Positions 15,894 to 25,621 of a stretch of DNA of 60,304 nucleotides are shown one piece after another (within the stretch, counting starts at the first letter, position 1; every line of letters starts with the position of its first letter). The stretch spans positions 1 through 60,304 of the forward strand of contig NZ_FQUE01000013.1 in assembly GCF_900128995.1 (NCBI RefSeq), written 5' to 3'. The position numbers and the translations under genes are program-made. Under the pieces are notes generated by a model. The model saw nothing but the letters and a program-made list of their open reading frames with translations, was not told where the DNA came from and did not search any database. The DNA comes from Loktanella atrilutea (GTDB lineage: Bacteria; Pseudomonadota; Alphaproteobacteria; Rhodobacterales; Rhodobacteraceae).

Positions 15894-18110
15894 ATGTACA
15901 GACGTGTGGGTTATGCGGCGATGCTGGCGATGCTGGCCGGCGGTGCCGCAGCACAGGACAACGGGCCGTCCTACACCAGCTTTGGCACCCCCGGTCTGCT
16001 GGAGATGCCGACCGCCGAAAGCGCCGATCCCAACGACATCGCGGTGACGCTGGCCTATTCGCCGTCTGCCGGCTACCGCACCTCCTTCACTTACCAGCTG
16101 ACCGACCGGCTGTCGGGCAGCTTCCGCTACGGCGTCTTCGATCAGTACGGACGACCGACCGCGACCAACCCCGATCCCGGCACCTTCGAGACCTTCGACC
16201 GCAGCTTCGACATCCAGTACCGCCTGACCAACGAAAGCGGCTACCTGCCCGCCATCGCCGTGGGCCTGAGGGATTTCCTGGGCACCGGGCGCTACAGTTC
16301 CGAATACGTCGTGGCCTCGAAGTCGGTGGGATCGAAGCTCGTCATGACCGCCGGCCTCGGCTGGGGCCGGATGGGGCAGAAGAACGGCTTCGGCAACCCG
16401 CTGGGCGTGGTCAGCGACTATTTCGACGACCGCCCCGTCTATCAGGACCGCGAGTTCAGCGACGATCCCTCCGTGGGCCTCGGCGGCCAGCTGTCGGTCA
16501 AGCAGTGGTTCCGCGGCGACGCGGCGCTGTTCTTCGGCGCCGAATACCAGCTGACGGACAAGCTGGGGATCAAGGCGGAATATTCCTCGATCAGCTACCC
16601 CGAGGACGTGTACAACCCGGCGGTCGACTACAAGTCGCCGATCAACGTGGGCCTGTCCTACCGCTACAAGCCCGGGATCGAGCTCGGCGCCTCCTACATG
16701 TACGGCAGCGAATTCGGTCTGCGCGGCACCTTCATCCTGAACCCGACGGAACGCGGCACCGCCAGCGGCCTCGATCCCGCACCCGCCCCGGTGCGGGTGC
16801 GCACCGCCGACCAGCGCGCCGCCGCCACATGGGACCGGGCGAAGCAGCCCGAACCCGCCGTGCGCGCGGGCCTCGCCAAGCTGCTGGCGGTCGAGGGGAT
16901 CGAGCTCGTCGGGCTGGAACTGACCGACCGCACTGCCCGCCTGCGCTACCAGAACACCCGCTACCGGAGCGAGGCGCAGGCCATGGGCCGTGCCGCACGG
17001 ATGATGACGCAGATCATCCCGCCCTCGGTGCAGACCTTCGTCATGGAACCGGTGCAGGCCGGGATTCCGCTGTCACAGGTCACCCTGCCCCGCGCCCAGA
17101 TCGAGGCGCAGGAGAACATGGTCGGCGGCACCAGTGCGATCTACGATGCGGCCACCTTCGGCCAGGCCGGTGCTGCCACGGGGCTGGAGACGCTGCCGGA
17201 CCCCGATCCGCGGTTCCGCTGGGGCATCGCCCCCTATCTGGCAGTGACCGTTTTCGACGGGTCAGGTCCGATAAACGCCGATGTCGGTTTAGAGGCCACA
17301 GCGGAATACCAAGTCAGCCGCAACCTGATTCTTTCAGGCAGGGTCCAGCAGTCGTTCCGCGGCAAGCGTGACCCGCTGGGCTTTTTCGACAATCCCAACG
17401 ACTACGCCAACGTGCGCAGCGACCAAGCCTATTTCGGACGTTCGGGCGATCCGATCCTCAGCAAGCTGACGGCGGCCTACTACACGCGCCTGACACCGGA
17501 CATCTATGGCCGCGTCACCGTGGGTTATCTGGAAAAGATGTACGGCGGCATCTCGACAGAAGTGCTTTGGGCGCCGGTCGCCAGCCGCCTGGCCCTGGGG
17601 GCCGAGGTGAACTACGTCAGCATGCGCGACCAGGACGTCAATTTCGACTTCGCCGAATACAAGACCGTCGTGGATCCGGTGACCCGCGAACGCACGCGCG
17701 TCAAGACCGGCACCTTCGACGCCGTCACCGCCCATGTCTCGGCCTATTACGACATCGGCCGTGGCTATCAGGCGCAGGTCGACGTGGGCCGCTACCTCGC
17801 GGGCGACTACGGTGCCACCTTCGCGCTGGACCGCGAATACGCCAACGGCTGGAAGGTCGGGGGCTACTTCTCGCTGACCGACATGCCGTTCGACCAGTTC
17901 GGCGAAGGCTCCTTCGACAAGGGCATCCGCATCACGATCCCCTACGACTACTTCCTCGGCACGCCGACACAGAAGACGACCAGCACGGTGCTGCAGTCGC
18001 TCGCCCGCGACGGCGGCGCGCGCGTGCAGGTCGACGGTCGCCTGTACGAGACGATCCGCAGCGGCCAGCTGGGCGATCTGACCACAACATGGGGACGGTT
18101 CTGGCGATGA
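15894..18110 (+). CDS. yjbH: YjbH-family outer-membrane exopolysaccharide protein
   Basis: This 738-residue protein has a signal peptide (MYRRVGYAAMLAML, cleavage after AAAQ near residue 21). The start of the mature protein, SFGTPGLLEMPTAESADPND, is characteristic of YjbH (also called GfcD), an outer-membrane beta-barrel lipoprotein-like factor of exopolysaccharide and group 4 capsule loci. The barrel-like C-terminal half has alternating aromatic strands, and a soluble middle part (about 310-420, RVRTADQRAAATWDRAKQ) separates the two barrel-like regions. ATG 15894 is preferred to the adjacent GTG 15891 and to the longer frame. The last four bases overlap the start of the YjbF gene, so the two are coupled. 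It probably helps secrete or shape an exopolysaccharide at the outer membrane. Confidence 0.85.
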   Translation: MYRRVGYAAMLAMLAGGAAAQDNGPSYTSFGTPGLLEMPTAESADPNDIAVTLAYSPSAGYRTSFTYQLTDRLSGSFRYGVFDQYGRPTATNPDPGTFETFDRSFDIQYRLTNESGYLPAIAVGLRDFLGTGRYSSEYVVASKSVGSKLVMTAGLGWGRMGQKNGFGNPLGVVSDYFDDRPVYQDREFSDDPSVGLGGQLSVKQWFRGDAALFFGAEYQLTDKLGIKAEYSSISYPEDVYNPAVDYKSPINVGLSYRYKPGIELGASYMYGSEFGLRGTFILNPTERGTASGLDPAPAPVRVRTADQRAAATWDRAKQPEPAVRAGLAKLLAVEGIELVGLELTDRTARLRYQNTRYRSEAQAMGRAARMMTQIIPPSVQTFVMEPVQAGIPLSQVTLPRAQIEAQENMVGGTSAIYDAATFGQAGAATGLETLPDPDPRFRWGIAPYLAVTVFDGSGPINADVGLEATAEYQVSRNLILSGRVQQSFRGKRDPLGFFDNPNDYANVRSDQAYFGRSGDPILSKLTAAYYTRLTPDIYGRVTVGYLEKMYGGISTEVLWAPVASRLALGAEVNYVSMRDQDVNFDFAEYKTVVDPVTRERTRVKTGTFDAVTAHVSAYYDIGRGYQAQVDVGRYLAGDYGATFALDREYANGWKVGGYFSLTDMPFDQFGEGSFDKGIRITIPYDYFLGTPTQKTTSTVLQSLARDGGARVQVDGRLYETIRSGQLGDLTTTWGRFWR

Positions 18111-18784
18111 GCATGCGTAGGATGACGAAGCGCGCGGCGGCAGTCTGGACAATGGCGGCCCTTGCGGCCTTGGTGGGTTGCGGCCCCATGAACGAGGGCA
18201 ACCTGGCGGGCACCGCCCTGACCGCGGTCCGCGCCCGCTTCGACGGCACGCCGGCCACGCCAGCCCCCACCGCCCCGGTGCTGACCCGCGCGCAGGTCGA
18301 CGCCAATCCGGGCGGTTTCCTTGTGATGAACGCCTACGGCGGCAGCCTCGTGGCGGCCCTGGCGGCGGGCGGATCGAACGGCAGCCGGATCACTTGGATC
18401 TCGGCCGAGGGGCTGTCGGTGACGACGCAGAACGGCCTGATGGTGGCCACCCGCGGCTTTCCCCGCGACCTGATGGCGGCGGATGTCAGCGGCGTGATGC
18501 GCGCCCTCGTGGCCAGCGGCGGCGGCGCCACCCGCAGGCAGGAGGTGCTGTCGGACACCGACCAGATCGAGACGGTGACCTACGCCTGCAACGTGACGTC
18601 CAAAGGGCGCGAGACGATCGGCATCCTCGGCCGCCAGATCGGCACCGAGCGGTTCGAGGAGGCCTGCGCCTCTGACCGGCTGGCCTTCACCAACCAGTAC
18701 TGGATCGACGATTCCGGCACCATGGTGCGCAGCCTGCAGGCCATCGCGCCGGAATCGGGCTACATCCAGCTCGACCGGCCCTGA
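18107..18784 (+). CDS. yjbF: YjbF-family lipoprotein
   Basis: This 225-residue lipoprotein has a basic N-terminus (MSMRRMTKRAAA), a hydrophobic stretch and a lipobox ending in LVGCG near residue 25. The body, with NAYGGSLVAALAAGG, TWISAEGLSVTTQNGLMVATRG and FTNQYWIDDSG, matches YjbF/GfcB-type lipoproteins encoded next to YjbH in exopolysaccharide loci. The gene overlaps yjbH by four bases (ATGA). It is expected to be anchored in a periplasm-facing membrane leaflet and to work with YjbH. A short GC hairpin (stem CCGAC/GTCGG, 18793-18806) follows the stop and may end the transcript. Confidence 0.85.
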   Translation: MSMRRMTKRAAAVWTMAALAALVGCGPMNEGNLAGTALTAVRARFDGTPATPAPTAPVLTRAQVDANPGGFLVMNAYGGSLVAALAAGGSNGSRITWISAEGLSVTTQNGLMVATRGFPRDLMAADVSGVMRALVASGGGATRRQEVLSDTDQIETVTYACNVTSKGRETIGILGRQIGTERFEEACASDRLAFTNQYWIDDSGTMVRSLQAIAPESGYIQLDRP

Positions 18785-19146
18785 GGACCATACCGACTGG
18801 GGTCGGTGGGTGAGGGTGTATCAGCCCCTGATTACGGGCTCAAAATCTGCCCGCGGAGTGCCAGACGGACCCGAAATACCGACAGAGCTGCTCCAAAATG
18901 ATGCACGGCGGCATGAAATCCGCGGTGCCGCCGCTGTCGGCCTGATTGCGCTGGTCGCCAGCGACAACAACGACGACGGCGCTTCTGGTACCTCCGGCAC
19001 GAACTAAGACATCTGCGTTACCGCGATCCACGGATCGCTGAAAGGCTGTCCTACGGGGTGGCTGTTTTCGTTTATGCAGCGCCCCATTCCCTAGAACCAG
19101 CGCCCATGCCGCGGCATCGAAGTCCCGACGCCGCAGCCCCGCGTTC
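18785..19146. other. Intergenic stretch with a small YjbE-like fragment
   Basis: Between yjbF and the convergent manC there is one short plus-strand frame (18810-19007, 65 codons). Its end, AAAVGLIALVASDNNDDGAS followed by GTSGTN, resembles the C-terminus of tiny alanine-rich exopolysaccharide proteins (YjbE/GfcA style) that accompany yjbFGH. It lacks a signal peptide and a good ribosome-binding site, and its first 35 codons look non-coding, so it is probably a degraded remnant or has a start I cannot place. Nothing else is seen. Confidence 0.3.
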
Positions 19147-20559
19147 TTACTCCCGGGCGTAGACGTCTTCGTAACGGATGATGTCATCCTCTCCCAGATA
19201 GCTGCCGGTCTGCACCTCGATCAGGACCATCGGCACCTTGCCGGGGTTTTCCATCCGGTGCACGGCGCCCAGCGGGATGTAGACCGACTGGTTTTCCGAG
19301 ATCAGCTTCACGCTGTCATCGACCGTCACCTTGGCGGTGCCCTGCACCACGATCCAGTGCTCGGACCGGTGGTGGTGACTTTGCAGGCTCAGCGCGGCCC
19401 CCGGATGCACCACGATCCGCTTCACCTGGAACCGGTCGCCCACGACGAGGCTCTCGAACCAGCCCCAGGGGCGGTGGTCCTTGGGAAAGCTCTCCGCCTG
19501 CGGGGCCTTCTGGCCCTTCAGCGCGGCGACCGCCTGCTTGACCTCCTGCGTGCGGCCCTTGTGGGACACCAGCACCGCGTCAGGCATGGCGATGGCCACG
19601 ATGTCATCCAGACCGATGCCCACGATCGCCTGCCCCGGCACTTCCGACCGCAGGAGGGTATTGGTGCAGTCGATGGCGGTGGCGGGGCCGGACAGGGACA
19701 CGCCGCCCTTTTCCGTCTCGCGCCAGACCGCGGCCCAGTCGCCCAGATCCGACCAGCGCCCGGTGAAGGGCACGACGCTGAGGTTGTCCGCCTTCTCCAT
19801 CACCGCGTAGTCGATGGAGATCGCCTGCGCCCGCTCCCACTGCGTCGCCGACAGACGGGTAAAGCCAAGGTCCGATTTCGCATGATCGAGCGCGGCCTGT
19901 ACCGCCGTCACCATTTCGGGCGTAAATAATTCGTATGCCGCCTTGATCGTTGTCACGGAAAACAGGAAGATCCCCGCGTTCCACAGATATCGACCGTCCT
20001 CGACCATGGCCGCCGCCGTCGCCGCGTCGGGTTTCTCCACGAAAGCGCGCAGCGTCTGCGGTGTCACCTCGCCCGTGGGCGCCGCCGCCATCTCAAGGTA
20101 GCCGTAACCAGTCTCGGGCCGGTCGGGGCTGATGCCGAAGGTCACCAGCTGTCCCGCCTGCGCCGCGGGCACGGCGGCGGCGACGGTGGCGTTGAAGGCC
20201 TCGGCATCGGGGATCACGTGGTCCGAGGGCGCCACCAGCATCAGCGCGTCCGGATCCCGCGCATGCAGGTAAAGCGCCGCCGCCAGTACCGCGGGGGCGG
20301 TATCGCGCCCGGCGGGTTCGATCAGCACCGCCCCGGGGACGATGCCGGCGCTCGCCAATTGCTCGGTCACGATGAAGCGGAAGGCATCCGCTGTGACGAC
20401 AATGGGGGCAGAATAGCCCTCGCCCGCCAGACGCGTGGCACTGGCCTGGAACAGGCTGGTGTCGCCCATGAGGGCTGAGAACTGCTTGGGATAGCTCTTG
20501 CGCGACAGCGGCCAGAGCCGCGTGCCGGATCCGCCGCACAGAAGAACCGGAGTGATCAT
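19147..20559 (-). CDS. manC: Mannose-1-phosphate guanylyltransferase / mannose-6-phosphate isomerase
   Basis: This bifunctional 470-residue enzyme makes GDP-mannose. The N-terminal nucleotidyltransferase domain begins MITPVLLCGGSGTRLWPLSR (the GGxGTRLWP signature), with VAPSDHVI, FVEKPDA and WNAGIFLF further on. The C-terminal cupin domain (about 345-470) has RPWGWFESL, HPGAALSLQSHHHRSEHWIV and a typical type II phosphomannose isomerase metal site. ATG 20559 is chosen because the signature begins 8 residues later, as in the family; the in-frame extension upstream is not supported. It is the third gene of the minus-strand gmd-fcl-manC group, 126 bases after fcl. Together with the phosphomannomutase at 39.7 kb it supplies GDP-mannose. 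Confidence 0.93.
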   Translation of the reverse strand: MITPVLLCGGSGTRLWPLSRKSYPKQFSALMGDTSLFQASATRLAGEGYSAPIVVTADAFRFIVTEQLASAGIVPGAVLIEPAGRDTAPAVLAAALYLHARDPDALMLVAPSDHVIPDAEAFNATVAAAVPAAQAGQLVTFGISPDRPETGYGYLEMAAAPTGEVTPQTLRAFVEKPDAATAAAMVEDGRYLWNAGIFLFSVTTIKAAYELFTPEMVTAVQAALDHAKSDLGFTRLSATQWERAQAISIDYAVMEKADNLSVVPFTGRWSDLGDWAAVWRETEKGGVSLSGPATAIDCTNTLLRSEVPGQAIVGIGLDDIVAIAMPDAVLVSHKGRTQEVKQAVAALKGQKAPQAESFPKDHRPWGWFESLVVGDRFQVKRIVVHPGAALSLQSHHHRSEHWIVVQGTAKVTVDDSVKLISENQSVYIPLGAVHRMENPGKVPMVLIEVQTGSYLGEDDIIRYEDVYARE

Positions 20560-20685
20560 GTCAAATATGCCTTCATGTTTCCTTGGCATCCGCCCTGTCG
20601 TCAATCAGGATGCCATGATATCTAAAAATCCGATCCCGCGGGGGCTTCATTTGGCCAGATAAGCTTCCCGCGGAGCGTCCTGGGT

Positions 20686-21669
20686 CTATTTCGTGCGCAC
20701 TGCCGCGCCCTTATCCAACTGGTCCAGATACCACGCATAGGTCTGCGCCACCCCCTCCTCCAGCTCAATGCCCGCCGTCCAGCCCATCCGGGCCAGCCGA
20801 CTCACGTCCATCAGCTTGCGCGGCGCGCCGTCGGGCTTGCCGGGGTCGGTCACGATCCGGCCCGCGAAGCCGGTGACGCGGGCCACCAGCTGCGCCAGCT
20901 CCAGGATCGTCACGTCCTGCCCGGTGCCCACGTTGATATGGGACAGCATCGGTTCGGTTTCCGCGTCATAGGTCGCGCGGTCGAGGTCCATGACGAAGAG
21001 CGAGGCCGCTGCCATGTCGTCGACATGCAGGAACTCCCGCATCGGCTTGCCCGAACCCCAGATCACGACCTCCTCTGCCCCGTCCCGCGCCGCGGTGTGG
21101 AACCGCTGGATCATCGCGGGCATGACGTGGGAGTTCTCGGGGTGGAAGTTGTCGCCGGGGCCATACAAATTCGTCGGCATGACCGAGCGGTAGTCACGGC
21201 CATACTGCCGGTTGTAGCTCTCGCAGAGCTTGATGCCGGCGATCTTGGCCACGGCATAGGGCTCGTTGGTCGGCTCCAGCGGGCCGGTTAGCAGTGCGTC
21301 CTCGGCCATCGGCTGCGGCGCTTCGCGGGGGTAGATGCAGGAGGACCCCAGCTGCAGCAGGCGCTGGACGCCCGCCGCATGGGCTTGGTGGATGACATTG
21401 CAGGCCATCATCAGGTTCTCGTAGATGAACTGCGCCGGATAGGTGTTGTTGGCGACGATCCCGCCCACCTTCGCCGCCGCCAGGATCACGACGTCGGGTT
21501 TTTCGGCAGCCATGAAGTCGCGCACCGCCACCTGATCGGTCAGGTCGAGCTCCGCACTGCTGCGGGTGACCAGCGCCAGATCTGCGCCCGCGGCGCACCG
21601 CGCCATGAGCTGCCGCAGAATCGCGCGCCCCACCATGCCCCGGTGGCCCGCGATGTAGATCTTCGTCAT
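20686..21669 (-). CDS. fcl: GDP-L-fucose synthase
   Basis: This 327-residue bifunctional epimerase/reductase converts GDP-4-keto-6-deoxymannose to GDP-L-fucose. It has the NADP-binding [10 protein letters not shown] near the N-terminus, the [15 protein letters not shown] segment specific to this family, the catalytic YAVAK motif, and [20 protein letters not shown]. The gene starts two bases after the gmd stop, so translation is coupled. The length is that of typical Fcl/WcaG proteins (about 310-325). With gmd and manC it completes GDP-L-fucose synthesis from mannose-1-phosphate. Confidence 0.93.
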   Translation of the reverse strand: MTKIYIAGHRGMVGRAILRQLMARCAAGADLALVTRSSAELDLTDQVAVRDFMAAEKPDVVILAAAKVGGIVANNTYPAQFIYENLMMACNVIHQAHAAGVQRLLQLGSSCIYPREAPQPMAEDALLTGPLEPTNEPYAVAKIAGIKLCESYNRQYGRDYRSVMPTNLYGPGDNFHPENSHVMPAMIQRFHTAARDGAEEVVIWGSGKPMREFLHVDDMAAASLFVMDLDRATYDAETEPMLSHINVGTGQDVTILELAQLVARVTGFAGRIVTDPGKPDGAPRKLMDVSRLARMGWTAGIELEEGVAQTYAWYLDQLDKGAAVRTK

Positions 21670-21671
21670 GA

Positions 21672-22793
21672 TCAGCCTTCCAGGCTCACGGGCATCTCCA
21701 GCCCGTGTGCCTTCAGCAGGGCGTGGCGCTGCGCGGCCTTCAGGTCGTTCGCCACCATCTCGGCGCACATCTCCTGCGCGGTGATCTCGGGCACCCAGCC
21801 AAGCTTCTCCTTGGCCTTGGCCGGATTGCCGAGCAGCGTCTCGACCTCCGCCGGGCGGAAGTAGCGCGGATCGATGCGCATGATGACGTCGCCCACGGCG
21901 ATGTGCGGCGCGAGGTTGCCGTTCACGCCCGTCACCGTCGCGATCTCCGCGACACCGGTGCCGGTGAAGGCCAGCGTGACCCCCAACTCCGCCGCCGCCC
22001 ATGTGATGAACTCGCGCACGGAATACTGCACGCCGGTGGCGATGACGTAGTCCTCGGGGCTGTCCTGCTGCAGCATCATCCACTGCATCCGGACGTAGTC
22101 CCTGGCATGGCCCCAGTCGCGCAGGGAATCGATGTTGCCCATGTAGAGGCAATCCTCCAGCCCCATCGCGATATTGGCGAGGCCGCGGGTGATCTTGCGG
22201 GTGACGAAGGTCTCGCCCCGCCGCGGGCTCTCGTGGTTGAAGAGGATGCCGTTGCTGGCATGGATGTCATAGGCCTCGCGGTAGTTCACGCAGATCCAGT
22301 AGGCATACATCTTGGCCACCGCATAGGGGCTGCGCGGGTGGAACGGCGTGGTCTCGGTCTGCGGCGTCTCCTGCACCAGACCGTAAAGCTCCGAAGTCGA
22401 GGCCTGATAGAACCGAGTCTTCTTCTCCAGCCCCAGAAAGCGGATCGCCTCCAGCAGGCGCAGGGTGCCCATGGCGTCCACGTCGGCAGTGTATTCCGGC
22501 GCCTCGAAGCTGACGGCGACATGGGACTGGGCGCCGAGGTTGTAGACCTCGTCGGGCTGCACTTCCGAGATGATGCGCGTGAGGTTCGAGCTGTCGGTCA
22601 GGTCGCCGTAGTGCAGCTGGAAGCGCTGGCCGTGGGTGTGGGGGTCTTCGTAGATGTGGTCGATCCGGGCGGTGTTGAACAGCGACGCCCGGCGCTTGAT
22701 GCCATGCACCTCGTAGCCCTTGTCCAGCAGGAGCTCTGCCAGATAGGACCCGTCCTGCCCGGTGACACCGGTGATGAGTGCACGCTTCGTCAT
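21672..22793 (-). CDS. gmd: GDP-mannose 4,6-dehydratase
   Basis: This 373-residue enzyme catalyses the first step from GDP-mannose toward GDP-L-fucose or GDP-rhamnose. It shows [20 protein letters not shown] (NADP binding), [14 protein letters not shown], the STSELYG active-site segment, YAVAK, and [16 protein letters not shown], all hallmarks of Gmd. It is the first gene of the minus-strand group and lies about 190 bases from the divergent DUF2793 gene, so the promoter should be in 22794-22984. The protein is full-length with no disruptions. Confidence 0.95.
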   Translation of the reverse strand: MTKRALITGVTGQDGSYLAELLLDKGYEVHGIKRRASLFNTARIDHIYEDPHTHGQRFQLHYGDLTDSSNLTRIISEVQPDEVYNLGAQSHVAVSFEAPEYTADVDAMGTLRLLEAIRFLGLEKKTRFYQASTSELYGLVQETPQTETTPFHPRSPYAVAKMYAYWICVNYREAYDIHASNGILFNHESPRRGETFVTRKITRGLANIAMGLEDCLYMGNIDSLRDWGHARDYVRMQWMMLQQDSPEDYVIATGVQYSVREFITWAAAELGVTLAFTGTGVAEIATVTGVNGNLAPHIAVGDVIMRIDPRYFRPAEVETLLGNPAKAKEKLGWVPEITAQEMCAEMVANDLKAAQRHALLKAHGLEMPVSLEG

Positions 22794-22984
22794 CTGAAAT
22801 CCAATCCCGTCCGGTTCAGCGCCATGTCTGTGACAAGGATGTGATTCTCACAACCTCCTGACACGCGGGCGGTGACGAATTGCGTTGCGCCGCCACGCCC
22901 CCCGGCGTGCGGTCCTGTCGGACCCCGTTCACCCTGTCAGGCTCACAACCCTGCGCATCCCACCGGTTTGCAGGAGCACGCGCC

Positions 22985-23752
22985 ATGACCACCTTTTCCC
23001 CCCGTCTCGACCTGCCCTTCATCGAGGCGGCGCAGGCCCAGAAGCATGTCACCCACAATGCCGCCCTCGAACGGCTCGACGCCATCGTGCAGCTTTGCGT
23101 GCAGCGCTTCGGTGCGGTGACGCCGCCCGCGAGCCCCCTCAAGGGGCAGTGCTGGGCGCTGGGGACCGCGCCCACCGGCGCCTGGGCCGGGCAGGACGAC
23201 CGGATCGCCGTCTTCGCCGGCGGCGGCTGGCTCTTCGTCGTGCCGGGGACCGGCTGGCGCGCCTGGGGGCTGGCCGAGGGCGCGCTGCGGGTGCGCGTGG
23301 GCACCGGCTGGACCGGCGTGGGGCTCGCCCCGGCGGACCTGCAGAACCTGCCCGGCGTCGGCGTCAACGCCAGCTCGGACGCCACCAACCGGCTAACCGT
23401 GGCGGCAGAGGCGACGCTCTTCACCCATGAAGGCACTGACCACCGGATCAAGGTCAACAAGGCCACCGCCACCGACACCGCCAGCCTGCTCTACCAGACC
23501 GGCTATGGCGGCCGGGCCGAGATGGGGCTGGCGGGCAGCGACGACTTCAGCCTCAAGGTCCGCGCCGACGGCGGCACCTGGACCGCGGCGCTGACGGCGG
23601 AGGCGGCGACCGGGGGCGTCACCCTGCACCGCTTCGCCACGCTGGCGCCGGGCAGCGCCCCCGCCGCCCCCGCCCGCGGCACAATCTATTACGACGACGC
23701 GGGCGATGTGCTGCGCTGCTGGGACGGGACCGGCTGGCGCGACCTGTTCTGA
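22985..23752 (+). CDS. DUF2793 domain protein (phage/GTA-type)
   Basis: This is a 255-residue protein without a signal peptide. The N-terminus LDLPFIEAAQAQKHVTHNAA is the hallmark of DUF2793, a domain found in Rhodobacterales prophage and gene-transfer-agent tail-region proteins. The middle (LFVVPGTGWRAWGL) and the C-terminal RGTIYYDDAGDVLRCWDGTG resemble tail-fibre-like repeats that bind surfaces. It stands alone: no capsid, tail or integrase gene is nearby, so it is either a domesticated surface or adhesion factor or a remnant of a phage module. ATG 22985 is chosen because the signature begins within 10 residues. Function unknown. Confidence 0.75.
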   Translation: MTTFSPRLDLPFIEAAQAQKHVTHNAALERLDAIVQLCVQRFGAVTPPASPLKGQCWALGTAPTGAWAGQDDRIAVFAGGGWLFVVPGTGWRAWGLAEGALRVRVGTGWTGVGLAPADLQNLPGVGVNASSDATNRLTVAAEATLFTHEGTDHRIKVNKATATDTASLLYQTGYGGRAEMGLAGSDDFSLKVRADGGTWTAALTAEAATGGVTLHRFATLAPGSAPAAPARGTIYYDDAGDVLRCWDGTGWRDLF

Positions 23753-23907
23753 CCCCGGATCGCCCCCGCCACGGGCCCTCTCGCCGGACGGCAGGGGGGA
23801 AATCTCGGAACACGCTTCCGTGATGTTGCGTTGCCCCTCAGGAACAGCCGCCCGGACGGGCGGACCAGTGCCGGTCAACGGCACGGGACGAGAGGGAAGG
23901 ACACGAC

Positions 23908-25524
23908 ATGCACGGACTTGCGAAACGCCTGGGGCTGCGGACGGACCCGGTGATCTTCTTCGTCTCGGCGGGGATCATGGTGGCCTTCGTCCTGGCCCTC
24001 GTCGTCGCGCCGGGACCGATCGGCGACCTCTTCGCCGCGGGGCGGGAATGGATCGTGACCAACCTCGGCTGGTTCTTCATCCTCGGCGTGAACCTCTGGC
24101 TGGGGTTCCTGATCTGGGTCGCGGCCTCGCGCTTCGGGCACATCCGGCTGGGGCCGCGGGACTCGCGCCCCGAATATTCCAACCTGTCGTGGTTCACGAT
24201 GCTCTTTGCCGGCGGCATCGGCACGGTGCTGATGTTCTGGGGCGTGGCGGAACCGATCTCGCATTTCTCGGAACCGCCCCTGCCGGGGGTGGAGGCCTAT
24301 AGTGCCGAAGCCGCCCGCGACGCCATGTCGATCGCGATCTACCACCTCGGCCTGCACACCTGGACGATCTTCACCCTGCCGGGGCTGGCCTTCGCCTATT
24401 TCATCTACCGCTACGACCTGCCGATCCGCGTGAGCTCGGTCTTCTATCCGCTGCTGCACGAGGGCATCCACGGCCCCATCGGCAAGACCATCGACATCTT
24501 CGCGGTGCTGGGCACGCTCTTCGGCGTCGCCGTCTCGCTGGGGCTGGGGTCGGCGCAGATCGCCGCCGGCCTGTCGGAGCTCTTTGGCTGGCAGGACGGC
24601 GTCACGCTGAAGGTCTTCATCCTCGCGGCCCTCACGGCCGTCGCCGTGGCCTCCATCGTGGCGGGCCTCGACAGCGGGGTGAAGCTTCTGTCGAACATCA
24701 ACATCGGCCTCGCGGTGGCGCTGATGATCTTCGTGCTGCTGGCGGGCTCGACGCTCTTCCTGCTGCGCGGCATCGTGGAAACCTTCGGGCTTTACCTCTC
24801 GAACCTGCCGCGGCTCGCGTTCTGGAACGACATGCTGGCGGACGTGAACCCCGCGACCGACGACTGGGGCTGGCAAGGGTCGTGGACCGTCTTCTACTGG
24901 GCCTGGACGGTGACCTGGTCGCCCTTCATCGGGCTTTTCGTCGCCCGCATCTCCAAGGGGCGGACGATCCGGGAATTCGTGCTGGGTGTGCTGCTGGCCC
25001 CCTCGCTCTTCACCCTGATCTGGTTCGCCATCTTCGGCTGGCAGGCGATGGAGATCGACGGCATCGGTGCCGCCGCCCGCGCCGCCATGGGCGAGGGTGC
25101 GGGGCAGATCAGCGATGCGGTGGCAGAGTCCATCCCGCTCGCGATGTTCGCCTTCTTCGAACACTTCCCCTTCGTGCATCTGGTGCAGGGGCTGGCGGTG
25201 GTGATCGTCGCGATCTTCTTCGCCACCTCCTCGGATTCCGCCTCCCTCGTGGTCGACATGCTCTGCACCGGAGAGCCCGAGGCCGGCCCCGTGCCGCAGC
25301 GCGTGTTCTGGGGCGTGTCCGAAGGGCTGGTCGCCGCCATGCTGATCGTGCTGGCGGGCGACACGGGCATCACCGCGCTGCAGCAGGTCATCACCGTCGT
25401 CGGCCTGCCGATCTTCGCGCTGGTCTGCCTGATGATCCCCTCGATCATCCTCGGCCTGAAGCAGGAGGAGATCGACCACATCACGCTGGGCAGCCGGCCG
25501 ACCGTAGACGACTTCAGCAGCTGA
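23908..25524 (+). CDS. BCCT-family betaine/choline/carnitine transporter
   Basis: This 538-residue inner-membrane transporter has about 12 hydrophobic segments. The family signature WTVFYWAWTVTWSPFIGLF followed by ARISKGRTIREF is present near residues 330-360, as is the N-terminal GGIGTVLMFWGVAEP segment of BCCT proteins. Members take up quaternary ammonium osmolytes (glycine betaine, choline, carnitine, DMSP in marine species) driven by Na+ or H+. It converges with repA, and a GC hairpin lies between the two genes. It is a typical accessory gene for a marine bacterium; the substrate cannot be deduced from the sequence. Confidence 0.9.
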   Translation: MHGLAKRLGLRTDPVIFFVSAGIMVAFVLALVVAPGPIGDLFAAGREWIVTNLGWFFILGVNLWLGFLIWVAASRFGHIRLGPRDSRPEYSNLSWFTMLFAGGIGTVLMFWGVAEPISHFSEPPLPGVEAYSAEAARDAMSIAIYHLGLHTWTIFTLPGLAFAYFIYRYDLPIRVSSVFYPLLHEGIHGPIGKTIDIFAVLGTLFGVAVSLGLGSAQIAAGLSELFGWQDGVTLKVFILAALTAVAVASIVAGLDSGVKLLSNINIGLAVALMIFVLLAGSTLFLLRGIVETFGLYLSNLPRLAFWNDMLADVNPATDDWGWQGSWTVFYWAWTVTWSPFIGLFVARISKGRTIREFVLGVLLAPSLFTLIWFAIFGWQAMEIDGIGAAARAAMGEGAGQISDAVAESIPLAMFAFFEHFPFVHLVQGLAVVIVAIFFATSSDSASLVVDMLCTGEPEAGPVPQRVFWGVSEGLVAAMLIVLAGDTGITALQQVITVVGLPIFALVCLMIPSIILGLKQEEIDHITLGSRPTVDDFSS

Positions 25525-25564
25525 CGAGGCAGATGTCGGGGCAGCGCCGGGGGCGGGCGTCAGA

Positions 25565-25579
25565 GGGGGCTCTGCCCCC
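25565..25579. terminator. GC hairpin between convergent BCCT and repA genes
   Basis: GGGGGC (25565-25570), loop TCT, GCCCCC (25574-25579) forms a tight stem between two convergent genes and could terminate either. It is followed by a GAGGTATTTTCGACGAGAAG stretch of a kind I recall from intergenic regions of other Rhodobacterales; that recollection was not searched. Confidence 0.55.
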
Positions 25580-25621
25580 GGCTACGCCTCCCGAGGTATT
25601 TTCGACGAGAAGAAGAACCGG

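Noticed and set aside
23875-25479. Minus-strand 534-codon open frame opposite the BCCT transporter
   Set aside because: Extremely Asp/Glu/Arg/His-rich antisense frame of a membrane protein gene; no motifs.
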